64,000 bases of DNA from JALZKA01 sp963725035 (GTDB lineage: Bacteria; Actinomycetota; Thermoleophilia; Solirubrobacterales; 70-9), in contig CAVRWX010000001.1 in NCBI GenBank assembly GCA_963725035.1, positions 1 through 64,000 of the forward strand, given 5' to 3'. Shown one piece after another: positions 16,986 to 24,392 of the stretch (position 1 is its first letter; each line of letters starts with the position of its first letter). The position numbers and the translations under genes were made by a program. The notes beneath the pieces were generated by a model, which was not told the DNA's origin, searched no databases, and saw only the letters and a program-made list of their open reading frames with translations.

Positions 16986-17585
16986 ATGGGAAAGATCAGC
17001 GCCAGCCACACGGTCGAGATCGACGCGCCGATCGCCAAGGTCTATGAGGTCGCCGCGGATGTCCCGGGCGCAGTCGTATGGAACCCGGCGATGGACAAGA
17101 TCGACGTGATCGAGACCGACGCGGACGGCCACGCGACCCTGGTCGAGGTCGAGGCTGACGTCAAGGTCAAGAAGTCGAAGTCGATCCTGCGCTTCACCTT
17201 CGACAACGAGCCGAACGGCCTCACCTGGAAGCAGGAGTCGGGCGACGTCAAGTCTGTCGACGGCCGCTGGGAGCTCTCAGAGCTGGACGGCGACAGAACC
17301 AAAGCCGTCTACGCGCTCGAGATCGACCCCGGCCGAGTCTTGGGCATGCTCCTGCGCGGCCCCGTCGAGGGCCAGGTCAAGACGTACCTGACGAAGGGCG
17401 CAGCCGAGGGCCTGAAGGCCCACTGCGAAGGCCGGCACTGCTCCGACGGATCCGGGGCGCCCGGGTATGCAAACTCGGTGCAAAGGCAGTCGATCTTAAA
17501 CGATCGCTGCCCGTCAAGGGCCGTGCGGGTTCGAGTCCCGCCCCGGGCACTCATCTCGCTGCTGAAAAGCCATCAGTCGGCTTAA
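16986..17585 (+). CDS. SRPBCC (START-like) family protein; C-terminus runs into tRNA-Leu
   Basis: The first 145 residues fit the SRPBCC polyketide-cyclase/dehydrase-like family: HTVEIDAPIAKVYEVAADVP at the start, then alternating strands and a long C-terminal helix (VEGQVKTYLTKGAAEGLKA). Members bind small hydrophobic ligands. The frame does not stop where the fold ends (about 17430) but reads through the tRNA-Leu on the same strand to 17585. The last 50 residues are therefore probably not real protein, and the proper stop may have been lost by an indel. It follows the ALDH gene by 17 nt. Confidence 0.75.
   Translation: MGKISASHTVEIDAPIAKVYEVAADVPGAVVWNPAMDKIDVIETDADGHATLVEVEADVKVKKSKSILRFTFDNEPNGLTWKQESGDVKSVDGRWELSELDGDRTKAVYALEIDPGRVLGMLLRGPVEGQVKTYLTKGAAEGLKAHCEGRHCSDGSGAPGYANSVQRQSILNDRCPSRAVRVRVPPRALISLLKSHQSA
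17459..17549 (+). tRNA. tRNA-Leu (anticodon TAA), irregular anticodon loop
   Basis: A class II tRNA: acceptor GCCCGGG pairs with CCCGGGC, discriminator A; T arm GCGGG-TTCGAGT-CCCGC; long variable arm with GCCC-gtcaa-GGGC. The anticodon hairpin is CGATC-TTAAAC-GATCG. The loop has six bases rather than seven; adding one pyrimidine before TTAAAC gives a normal loop with anticodon TAA. The D arm is also longer than usual. The molecule must be functional if it is the only one of its kind, so a missing base in the assembly is likely. Confidence 0.75.
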
Positions 17586-17650
17586 TCAAGCCACAATCTC
17601 GCGCCCTAGGCACGCAACTAATTCGGTGTTACCGTGTTTGTAGGTAGAGC

Positions 17651-19141
17651 TTGGAAGCGTCGGCCCTCACACATTCTGGCCGTATCGGGCTGCTTGGCAG
17701 ACGCTCTCCCCTGCTCAAGCTCCAGGGGGACGAGCGACTCATCGCGATGATCCGGGCCGGGCAGGAGCGGGCCTTCGAAGCGCTTGTCGACCGCTACAAC
17801 GTGCGGCTCCTTGCCTTCTGCCGCGGAATGCTCTCCTCGACCGAGGACGCCGAGGACGTGCTCCAGGAGGTCTACGTCGCCGCACACAAGGCGATCCTGG
17901 CCGACAACCGGGCGATCAACGCGCGGCCGTGGCTCTACCGGATCGCCCGCAATCGCTGCCTCAACCACCTTCGCAAGCCTGTGCCGGAGGGCCAGGACTC
18001 CATGGACGTCCACCCGCACGAGAACGGCACCTCGGTTGCGGAGAAGGTTCAGAAGCGCGCCGAGTTCAGGGCGCTCATCCTGGACGTCCAGGGACTGCCC
18101 GAGACGCAGCGGAGCGCGTTGCTCCTGCGCGAGATCGACGCCCTCTCCTACGGGGAGATCGCGATCGCGATGGACACGACGGTCCCCGCGGTCAAGTCGC
18201 TCCTGGTCCGGGCCCGCATGTCTCTGGCCGATGCCAGCCAGGGTCGCCACCTGACCTGCGACGAGGTCCACCTGGAACTTGCCGAGGCGACCGAAGGCCT
18301 CCGGAAGGTGTCCGGCCCCGCTCGCTTCCACATGAAGGACTGCAAGCGCTGCCGCGACTACCGCTCCGAACTTCGCCGGAACGGCAAGGCGCTCGCCGCG
18401 CTTGTGCCGATCGGCCCGCTTGCCGCGCTTGCACACGCTTTCTCGTCGAAGCTCGGAATTGGCGGAGCGAAGGCGGGTGCCGGAAGCTCGGCCAGCGCAG
18501 GCGCTGGTGTCGGCAGCGCGGGGGCGGGGGCCGGTGGCGCGGGCGTCTCAGGCGCGGCTGCAGCGGGTGGCGGAGGTCTCGGCCTCGCAGGCGGCGGAGC
18601 CGCGACCCTGGGCGCCGGCGCGCTTGGCGCCAAGGCCGCCGCCGGCATGGCGAGCATGGCTCTCTTGACCGCCGGGGCGGTCGAGGTGCAACACCTCGCA
18701 TCGGATTCCACGCCCGTTCGCACCGCCGCCATCGAGCAGAACGCCACCGCGATGGTCGGCCCTGCGGACCGCGCGATGCACGGCACGGCCGACATCGGCG
18801 CGCCGTCGCCTGCCACGCCCGCGCCGGCCGAGGAGCCCGCTCCAGCGCCCGCCGAGCCTCCGGCCACGCAGGCCCCGGTCGAGCCCGAGCCGGCGCCCGC
18901 GACAGAGCCTGTTCCCGCGACTGAGCAGCCCGCCGAACCGCCCGCCGACGATGCCACCGTCGGCGATCCGAGCAGCGGTGGCGGAACGATTCCGACGAAC
19001 CCGGGCGACTCGGACGGCGTGATCGTCCCAGGCGACCCGCCGCCCGTCGTCGATCCGCCTCAGGATCCGCCGTCGGAGCCGCTTCCGCCCGGGGCCTCGG
19101 GCTCGGGCCCCGCGGAGTTCGACCCCGCGCCCGGCTCTTAG
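17651..19141 (+). CDS. ECF sigma factor fused to anti-sigma zinc finger, hydrophobic segment and Pro-rich tail
   Basis: 496 residues. Sigma region 2 is at about 37-105 (AFEALVDRYNVRLLAFCRGM, DAEDVLQEVYVAAHKA, RPWLYRIARNRCLNHL). Region 4 follows at about 140-190 (LPETQRSALLLREIDALSYG, then EIAIAMDTTVPAVKSLLVRA). A ZAS zinc motif HMKDCKRC (H-x3-C-x2-C) is at about 222. A long Gly/Ala/Ser linker, a hydrophobic stretch (AAGMASMALLTAGAVEV, about 335-351) and a 140-residue Pro/Ala/Glu tail complete it. Domain order suggests a sigma factor held at the membrane by its own anti-sigma module. The start (TTG 17651) is uncertain. Stop overlaps the convergent histidine-kinase stop. Confidence 0.85.
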   Translation: MEASALTHSGRIGLLGRRSPLLKLQGDERLIAMIRAGQERAFEALVDRYNVRLLAFCRGMLSSTEDAEDVLQEVYVAAHKAILADNRAINARPWLYRIARNRCLNHLRKPVPEGQDSMDVHPHENGTSVAEKVQKRAEFRALILDVQGLPETQRSALLLREIDALSYGEIAIAMDTTVPAVKSLLVRARMSLADASQGRHLTCDEVHLELAEATEGLRKVSGPARFHMKDCKRCRDYRSELRRNGKALAALVPIGPLAALAHAFSSKLGIGGAKAGAGSSASAGAGVGSAGAGAGGAGVSGAAAAGGGGLGLAGGGAATLGAGALGAKAAAGMASMALLTAGAVEVQHLASDSTPVRTAAIEQNATAMVGPADRAMHGTADIGAPSPATPAPAEEPAPAPAEPPATQAPVEPEPAPATEPVPATEQPAEPPADDATVGDPSSGGGTIPTNPGDSDGVIVPGDPPPVVDPPQDPPSEPLPPGASGSGPAEFDPAPGS

Positions 19142-19833
19142 TCGACGAGCCGGGCCGAGACCTGCGTGCCTGATCCGGGCGTCGCCTGAATCTGCAGCTC
19201 GCCACCGTTCGCCTCGACTCGCTGAGTAACGGACGCAAGCCCGATATGGCCCTCGGTCAGCGCCGCGCGGCGCCGCTCGGGATCCATCCCCGCCCCGTCA
19301 TCGGCCACGGAGACCTCCACCGCGCCGTCCTGAGCCGTGACGCCGACGCTGGCCTTGCGAGCGTGCGAATGCCTGGCGACGTTCGAGAGGAGCTCGCGCG
19401 AGATCGCAAGGACGAGCTCGTCGTTCCGCCCAACCGCCGCCGGATCCAGAGCGACGTTCACGGCGAGGCCGGTGCTCTGGCGCTCGGCCTGCCTCGCGAT
19501 GGCACTGAGCGCCTGCTCGAGGCCGCCCTGCTGAAGCGTCACAGGATGGAGCGCCACCATCGCTTCGCGGAGCTGAGCGATGGTCCCACTGACGACCTCA
19601 TGCGCCCTGGTCACCTGCTCGCGGCCGGGCGCTGCCTCGATCAGGTCCTGATTTGCGGCCAGGAGGCTCTGAAGTGCGTCGTCGTGGATCAGCTCGGCGA
19701 TGCGAAGGCGCGCACGATCTTCGGCTTCCATCACCTGCGCCACGAACTGCTTGCGGTCCTCAAGCTCAGCCTCTGCCTCGGCGAGGCGCCGCCGCAGGTC
19801 CTCGATCTCCGCGCGGAGATCGGCGTCCGTCAT
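19138..19833 (-). CDS. Cytoplasmic NarL-type sensor histidine kinase
   Basis: 231 residues. An N-terminal coiled coil (about 5-45) leads to the HisKA_3 box RARLRIAELIHDDALQSLLA with the phospho-accepting His, then an HATPase domain: ISRELLSNVARHSHA (N box), VADDGAGMDPE (G1) and GHIGLASVTQRV (G2). There are no membrane segments, so it senses a cytoplasmic cue or works with another protein. Its start overlaps the stop of the response regulator, the likely partner. Confidence 0.9.
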   Translation of the reverse strand: MTDADLRAEIEDLRRRLAEAEAELEDRKQFVAQVMEAEDRARLRIAELIHDDALQSLLAANQDLIEAAPGREQVTRAHEVVSGTIAQLREAMVALHPVTLQQGGLEQALSAIARQAERQSTGLAVNVALDPAAVGRNDELVLAISRELLSNVARHSHARKASVGVTAQDGAVEVSVADDGAGMDPERRRAALTEGHIGLASVTQRVEANGGELQIQATPGSGTQVSARLVD

Positions 19834-20486
19834 TCGAGGAGGCCGCGCCTCATGCCCTCGGCGACCGCCGCAGCCCGGTCGGACACGCCGAGCTTCTCGT
19901 AAAGAGTCCCGAGATGGGTCTTGACGGTGGTCGGGCTGAGGTGGATCTGCTTCGCGATGTCGGGTGCCGAGAGGCCATCGGCGATGAGAACCAGGACCTC
20001 GGACTCACGCGGGCTCAGCTCGGGACGGCCGTGCGAGTGCTCGCGGTCCATGATCTCCTGGGCGAGCGCGGACTGCACCTCGGGCGCAAGGGCGGTATCG
20101 CCGCGGGAAACGGAGACGATCGCGTCGCAGATCTCCTGGCGTGACGACTCCTTCGAGAGGTATCCGCGCGCGCCCTCGGCGACCGTGGTGTAGGCCAGCT
20201 CGGCCTCCATGAACGCCGAGAGGAAAAGCACCTCGGTGGTGTTGCCGTCGCGCTTGAGAGCCGAGAGCACCTGCGTCCCCTCGAGGCCCGGCATGCGGAT
20301 GTCGAGGACCGCTACGTCCGGCTCCAGGAGCTTGATCTGCTCGAGCGCGTTGCGGCCGTCGCCGGCCTCGCCCACGAGCTCGAGGTCGGGGCGATCCTTG
20401 ACCGCACGCACGATGCCCTCGCGGTAGACGGGGTGATCGTCGGCGACCAGCACGCGGACGCGCTGAGAGCGGGCTGCGGTGGCCAT
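19830..20486 (-). CDS. NarL/FixJ-family response regulator
   Basis: 218 residues. The receiver domain has VLVADDHPVYREG (acidic pocket), DVAVLDIRMPGLEG (phospho-accepting Asp), LFLSA (switch Ser) and YLSKES (Lys). The C-terminal LuxR-type helix-turn-helix is LSPRESEVLVLIADGLSAPD, then IAKQIHLSPTTVKTHLGTLY. The frame is open to 20729, but ATG 20486 gives the standard N-terminus. It is co-translated with the downstream histidine kinase. Confidence 0.93.
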   Translation of the reverse strand: MATAARSQRVRVLVADDHPVYREGIVRAVKDRPDLELVGEAGDGRNALEQIKLLEPDVAVLDIRMPGLEGTQVLSALKRDGNTTEVLFLSAFMEAELAYTTVAEGARGYLSKESSRQEICDAIVSVSRGDTALAPEVQSALAQEIMDREHSHGRPELSPRESEVLVLIADGLSAPDIAKQIHLSPTTVKTHLGTLYEKLGVSDRAAAVAEGMRRGLLE

Positions 20487-20678
20487 CGCAGAGGATTCTA
20501 GGCCGTGACGAGGCGACCGTGCGTAAGGAGAGATGAAGAGAAGGGCGGATGCCTCAACTCGAGGCCTTCCTTGGCTTCGAGCTGAGACGTCCGGGATTAG
20601 GGGGGTAAGGCGATAAATGGTCGCGGACGCAGACCGTTCTGGCATCCGCCGATCGGGCGTGAAAGGGGACCAAGTTGC

Positions 20679-20696
20679 CTCCTCCGATCGGAGGAG
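20679..20696. promoter_or_regulatory. Perfect 18-bp palindrome upstream of a small membrane protein gene
   Basis: CTCCTCCGATCGGAGGAG is fully self-complementary. It lies 78 nt upstream of ATG 20774 and about 190 nt upstream of the response-regulator start, in a 287-bp divergent gap with no other gene. It may be a repressor operator or a cruciform; no regulator is assigned. Confidence 0.4.
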
Positions 20697-20773
20697 ACGC
20701 GATCTGGACGAACCTGGACGTTTCTCCACTAAGGAGGGCTGTCCCTAGGGTCGATGTAGGGGTTGCACCTCAT

Positions 20774-20992
20774 ATGCGTACCCAAACCACGACCATGAGC
20801 CCGCAAACCGTCAAGCACATCACCGCAGGAGTCGTCCACTACGACAACCAGGCGCGCCGTGTCTGGGTGGGTACGCAGCGCCTCCACCACGGACTGGTGG
20901 GCACGCTCTTCGCGGCAGCCGGTGTCGTGCTCATGGCACACGACTGGCACGACCGCAAGGCTTGGTTCATGCGCGGTCCGCAGAACGACTAG
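20774..20992 (+). CDS. Small single-span membrane protein
   Basis: 72 residues from ATG 20774 (AGGGG lies about 12 nt upstream; a second ATG is at 20795). The protein has a polar N-terminus, a hydrophobic segment (LVGTLFAAAGVVLMA) and a short charged tail (HDWHDRKAWFMRG). No family is recognised. The frame is open upstream to 20675, but that part crosses the palindrome and has no conserved character. Confidence 0.5.
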   Translation: MRTQTTTMSPQTVKHITAGVVHYDNQARRVWVGTQRLHHGLVGTLFAAAGVVLMAHDWHDRKAWFMRGPQND

Positions 20993-21011
20993 ACCCGTCT
21001 CGGCGTCACCC

Positions 21012-21725
21012 CTAGAGGTCGTGCTCTTCGCCTGGCGCGAGGATCACGACCTCTGAGGAACTCTGGTCCTCGACGTCCGCCTTGAAGGCCTCGGCGTCGG
21101 CCTCGATCGGAGGGAACGTGTCGTAGTGGCAGGGGATGACCGTGGCCGCCCCGATCAGTCCAGCCGCGAAGGCCGCATCGTGGCGGTCCATCGTGTAGTG
21201 GCCGCCGATCGGGAGGATCGCGATGTCGACCGGGTGACGGCGCGCGATCAGCTCCATGTCGCCGAAGAGGCAGGTGTCGCCGGCGTGGTAGATCGTCTTG
21301 CCGCCGATCGTGATGATGAGCCCTGCAGCCTGGCCGACGGGGGTGCCGTGGCCGGCGCTGAACGGCGCATCGTCCGAGCCGGGCATCGTGTTGGTGTGGA
21401 AGGCCTGGACGAGCTTCACGGAGCCCCAGTCGAACTCGACCGTGCCGCCGAGGTTCGGGTCGAACGTCTCCTCAACGCCGTTCTCGCCGAGCCAGTTCGC
21501 AGTCTCGACGATGGCAACAGCGGGCGCCCCGGTGCGCTTGCAGAGCCCTACGGCGTCGGCGATGTGATCGGCGTGCCCGTGCGTCAGGAGCACGTGCGTC
21601 GCCTCGACCTCGTCGGCAGTGTGCACGGCGACCGGGTTGTTGGGCTTGAGGAAGGGATCGACGACCACCGTCGCGTCGCCATCGCTGAGCTCGAAGCACG
21701 ACTGTCCGTGGAACTTGATCTTCAT
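21012..21725 (-). CDS. UPF0173-type metallo-beta-lactamase-fold hydrolase
   Basis: 237 residues. Metal-binding motifs are FHGQSCF near the start, LLTHGHADHIAD (HxHxDH at about 49-55), FHTNTMPG and YHAGDTCLFGDM (about 146-157), and IPCHYDTFPP near the C-terminus. This pattern matches the metal-dependent hydrolase family YtkL/UPF0173, whose substrate is not established. It overlaps the upstream small gene by 4 bp. Confidence 0.88.
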   Translation of the reverse strand: MKIKFHGQSCFELSDGDATVVVDPFLKPNNPVAVHTADEVEATHVLLTHGHADHIADAVGLCKRTGAPAVAIVETANWLGENGVEETFDPNLGGTVEFDWGSVKLVQAFHTNTMPGSDDAPFSAGHGTPVGQAAGLIITIGGKTIYHAGDTCLFGDMELIARRHPVDIAILPIGGHYTMDRHDAAFAAGLIGAATVIPCHYDTFPPIEADAEAFKADVEDQSSSEVVILAPGEEHDL

Positions 21726-22054
21726 GAAGGTGTCTCCTCGTTTTGTGATTTCAACTCATCGGCAAGTGCCCAGCCAACCGCGACGCCAACCAGCATGCCC
21801 ACGCGGGCTTCTTCTGCCAGAAGCGTCCTCACCGCGATGAGGCGGTCCGCCTCGTCCTCGGTCGCAGATGCGCTTGCCGCCGCATCCTCATGGGACTCGG
21901 CGAACCATCCACCCGACTCGAGCGCCTGAGCCAGCACTCGCGCCAACTTCGGCGCCGCTCGGCCGACCATCGCCTCCGCCTCGCGGAAACGCTCCGGATC
22001 CTCCAGCGCGGCGATCGCCGCGTCCAACTCTGCCTCGGAGTACTCCGGCGCCAC
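21722..22054 (-). CDS. Small Ala/Glu-rich hypothetical protein
   Basis: About 110 residues from GTG 22054; the frame extends upstream to 22132, overlapping the neighbouring acetyltransferase. Predicted mostly helical (SEAELDAAIAALEDPERF, then REAEAMVGRAAPKLARVLAQ), with one mildly hydrophobic C-terminal stretch (GMLVGVAVGWALA). No motif identifies its function. The 4-bp overlap with the MBL hydrolase suggests co-expression. Confidence 0.5.
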   Translation of the reverse strand: MAPEYSEAELDAAIAALEDPERFREAEAMVGRAAPKLARVLAQALESGGWFAESHEDAAASASATEDEADRLIAVRTLLAEEARVGMLVGVAVGWALADELKSQNEETPS

Positions 22055-22070
22055 GCGCAGAAACCTACTG

Positions 22071-22849
22071 TCAGCCCTGGGCTTGGAACTGCCGTTCCAG
22101 GATGTGGAAGCGGAAGTACGTCCTGTAGCCAAGCCGCTCGTAGATGGGGCTGCCGAGGGCCGAGGCCTGAAGCGACGACGTCCTCATCCCCCGCTCTCGC
22201 GCCTCGATCAGGGCCGCGGTCAGCAGGCGGCTCGCCAGCCTCCGGCCGCGCATCGCGGGTGGCGTCGCGACGAAGATGATCCCAGCGTCATCTTCGACGT
22301 CGAGCGTGCCGAGGACGCATGCGACCTCGCCCTCCACGCGAGCGCGGTAGACATGGAGTTGGACGTCGCCGCCGGCGACGCGATCGCCGGCGCCATGCCC
22401 GGGGGGTCGTACCCGTAGGCCAGGTCGTTGATTCGCCCCAGCTCGTCGAAGCCGGCCTCGGCGTCCCAGTCGAGGTCGCCGAGGTCCTCGGCCTCCCAGT
22501 CCGAGAGCTCGAGCGCCATCGCGACTGGCGCCCCATCGAACACGTGGCCCTTGTCCTCCAGGAACTGCTGAGACTCCGAGTCGCCCTCGTGAAGCCAGAC
22601 CGTCCAAGACTTGACGCCCGCGTCGCGGTACGCGCGGGCGAGCTCGTCGTATGAGGATGCCAGCGCCTGGGCGCTTTCCGGGATGACCGAGTTCGGGATC
22701 GAGCGCGTGGCGGCGGCGGGGACGATCGCCGCGCTCACGCCCGGTGCCTCCCACACCTCGGCGCCCGCGCTGGCTGAGCCGATCCATCGGATGAAGCCGT
22801 GGATGAAGCCGGCCTGCCTGCGCCACACCTCGTCCTGGGTGAGCGTCAT
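22071..22849 (-). CDS. GNAT-family acetyltransferase, frame broken at a C run
   Basis: Residues 1-150 are read from ATG 22849 (MTLTQDEVWRRQAGFIHGFI). The C-terminal GNAT core is in the next frame: VACVLGTLDVEDDAGIIFVA, PAMRGRRLASRLLTAALIEA (acetyl-CoA loop) and YERLGYRTYFRFHILE. The shift coincides with a run of six C on the minus strand (22401-22406); one more C restores GYDPPGHGAGDRVAGGD. The span is 3n+2, as expected for one missing base. A homopolymer error is the simplest reading. Full length would be about 259 residues, perhaps two GNAT halves. Confidence 0.8.
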
Positions 22850-23499
22850 CGCTTGCGAGCGATCGTGATCCCGTCCGCGATCGCGACCATCGCGATATCG
22901 ACCCGCTCGTCGCCCGCCAGCTTCTCGTTCAGCGCCACGATCGCGTTCGTTGACTCGTCGTCGGGATCGGGGTCCAGCACGCGCCCGTCCTGGAGCATGT
23001 TGTCGAGCAGGATCAAGCCGCCGGGGCGCGTCCGCTTGAGCGCCTCCTCGAAGTACTCGGAATAACCGGTCTTGTCGGCGTCGATGAAGACGAGGTCGAA
23101 GTGCTCGCGCTCGGGCAGCTTGCGGAGCGTCTCGACGGCCGGGCCGGTGATGATCTCGACGCGGTCGGCAACGCCGGCGGCCGCGAGGTTGCCCGCGGCC
23201 GTCTCGGCGAACTCTTCGGAGAGCTCGAGGCAGAGCAGGCGGCCCGCCGGGGCGAGGCCGCGGGCGATCGAGATCGCCGAATAGCCGGTGAAGGTCCCGA
23301 TCTCGAGCGCCTCCTGGGCGCCGATAGCCCGGGTGAGGATCTCCATGAACGCTCCCTGGTCGGGCGCGATCTGCATCGCCGCGAGCGACCCCATGGCCGC
23401 AGTCTCCTCCTGAACACGAGCGAGCACCTCGTCCTGGCGCGCCCCGTGCTCAACGAGGTAGGCGTGGAGGTCGTCGTCGAGCGCCGTGTACTTGCTCAC
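22846..23499 (-). CDS. SAM-dependent O-methyltransferase (caffeoyl-CoA OMT / type 3 family)
   Basis: 217 residues from GTG 23499. Motifs: GTFTGYSAISIARGL (SAM-binding GxxxGxS), LELSEEFAETA (acidic ribose contact), HFDLVFIDADKTGYSEYFEE (metal-binding Asp region) and GGLILLDNMLQDG (second metal residue). The family transfers methyl groups to catechol-type or similar hydroxyls using a divalent metal. The start overlaps the rhomboid-like stop (GTGA) and its stop overlaps the acetyltransferase start. Confidence 0.93.
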   Translation of the reverse strand: MSKYTALDDDLHAYLVEHGARQDEVLARVQEETAAMGSLAAMQIAPDQGAFMEILTRAIGAQEALEIGTFTGYSAISIARGLAPAGRLLCLELSEEFAETAAGNLAAAGVADRVEIITGPAVETLRKLPEREHFDLVFIDADKTGYSEYFEEALKRTRPGGLILLDNMLQDGRVLDPDPDDESTNAIVALNEKLAGDERVDIAMVAIADGITIARKR

Positions 23500-24290
23500 G
23501 CCCGCCTCCTGGCGAGCGTTGCCGTGTAGCCGCAGAGGCCTCCCACCAGGCCGCCGGCGATGCCCGCCCACGGATTGGAGAAGGCGAAGACGATCGGCAT
23601 CGCCAGGAGGACTGCCGCCGCGACTCCCGCCGCGATCGGGTCGTACGAGTCGTCGGGGTCCGCTCGGCGCTCCGGCTCGCGGATCGCCACATAGGCCGCG
23701 AGGAGGCCCAGGGCGATGCCGTTCGGCCCGGCAGCGACGGCGATATCGTCACCGATCGCCTGATCTACGCCAACCGCGGCAAGCATGCCCAGCGCGCCGC
23801 ACGCAAGCGCCAGCAGGAACGTGGCGATCGAACCGAGCCTCCGCTCGAGAGCGGGGCCGCACGCAGCAATCACGACGCCGCAGATGAAAAGCATGCCGGC
23901 GTTCGCGACTCCGAACGGCGCTGTGAGGTAGCGCCACGGCTCGGAATCGACGGGTCCGAGGATCACGAAGTCCTGGGCGTCGAGGACCGACGCTTCCAGG
24001 AGGATGTAGACGACCGCCGGGATCGCGAGAAGCAGGAACGTCGCGATCGGCTTGGTGGAGAGATCCTCCCCGAAGCCGGCGCGCCGCTCCTCGTTGCGCT
24101 CGCGGCGCTCCGCGTCGCGCCGGAGCTTCTTCTCGCGCCTGCCTTCACGGATCCTGATCTCGTCGCCTTCGCGCTCGAGGCGCGGCGCCCGCTTTCTGAT
24201 GCGCGTGCCGCAATAGGGGCACTCAGTGACGTACGGGCTCACCTCGGAGCCGCAATTGCGACAGACAACGCTGAGTTCTGGCCCGGCCAT
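23496..24290 (-). CDS. Zinc ribbon plus rhomboid-like membrane protein lacking the catalytic Ser
   Basis: 264 residues. An N-terminal zinc ribbon (CRNCGSEVSPYVTECPYCG, residues 10-28) and a charged helix (EGRREKKLRRDAERRERNEE) precede six membrane segments. The order and the block FICGVVIAACGPALERRLGS resemble rhomboid proteases, but the usual GxSG is GPNG here (AAGPNGIALGLLAAY) and the catalytic His is not evident. It is probably a proteolytically inactive relative, as in iRhoms and other pseudoproteases. It is the first gene of the run leading to the methyltransferase. Confidence 0.75.
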   Translation of the reverse strand: MAGPELSVVCRNCGSEVSPYVTECPYCGTRIRKRAPRLEREGDEIRIREGRREKKLRRDAERRERNEERRAGFGEDLSTKPIATFLLLAIPAVVYILLEASVLDAQDFVILGPVDSEPWRYLTAPFGVANAGMLFICGVVIAACGPALERRLGSIATFLLALACGALGMLAAVGVDQAIGDDIAVAAGPNGIALGLLAAYVAIREPERRADPDDSYDPIAAGVAAAVLLAMPIVFAFSNPWAGIAGGLVGGLCGYTATLARRRA

Positions 24291-24321
24291 CCGACAACGA
24301 GGATACGCGTCAAATCAGCGC

Positions 24322-24383
24322 GGGGTCTGACCCCGAAACCGTTGCTGTATCGGCTCTTCGGAGCGCGAGGGGTCTGACCCCTC
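24322..24383. repeat. Pair of GGGGTCTGACCCC palindromes
   Basis: GGGGTCTGACCCC occurs at 24322-24334, and the longer GAGGGGTCTGACCCCTC at 24367-24383, in the gap between two minus-strand genes. The second copy ends just before the stop of the YbdK-type gene. Similar palindromes occur as dispersed intergenic repeats in many bacteria. Confidence 0.75.
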
Positions 24384-24392
24384 AGTCGCCCC

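Noticed and set aside
17459..17549. tRNA genes as attachment sites of an integrated element
   Set aside because: No integrase, no direct repeat of the tRNA 3' end and no change in gene type were seen near any of the three tRNAs.
17600..17650. GTGTTTGTA shared upstream of both sigma units
   Set aside because: A 9-mer in 64 kb is expected about once by chance, and its distance to the start differs between the two genes.
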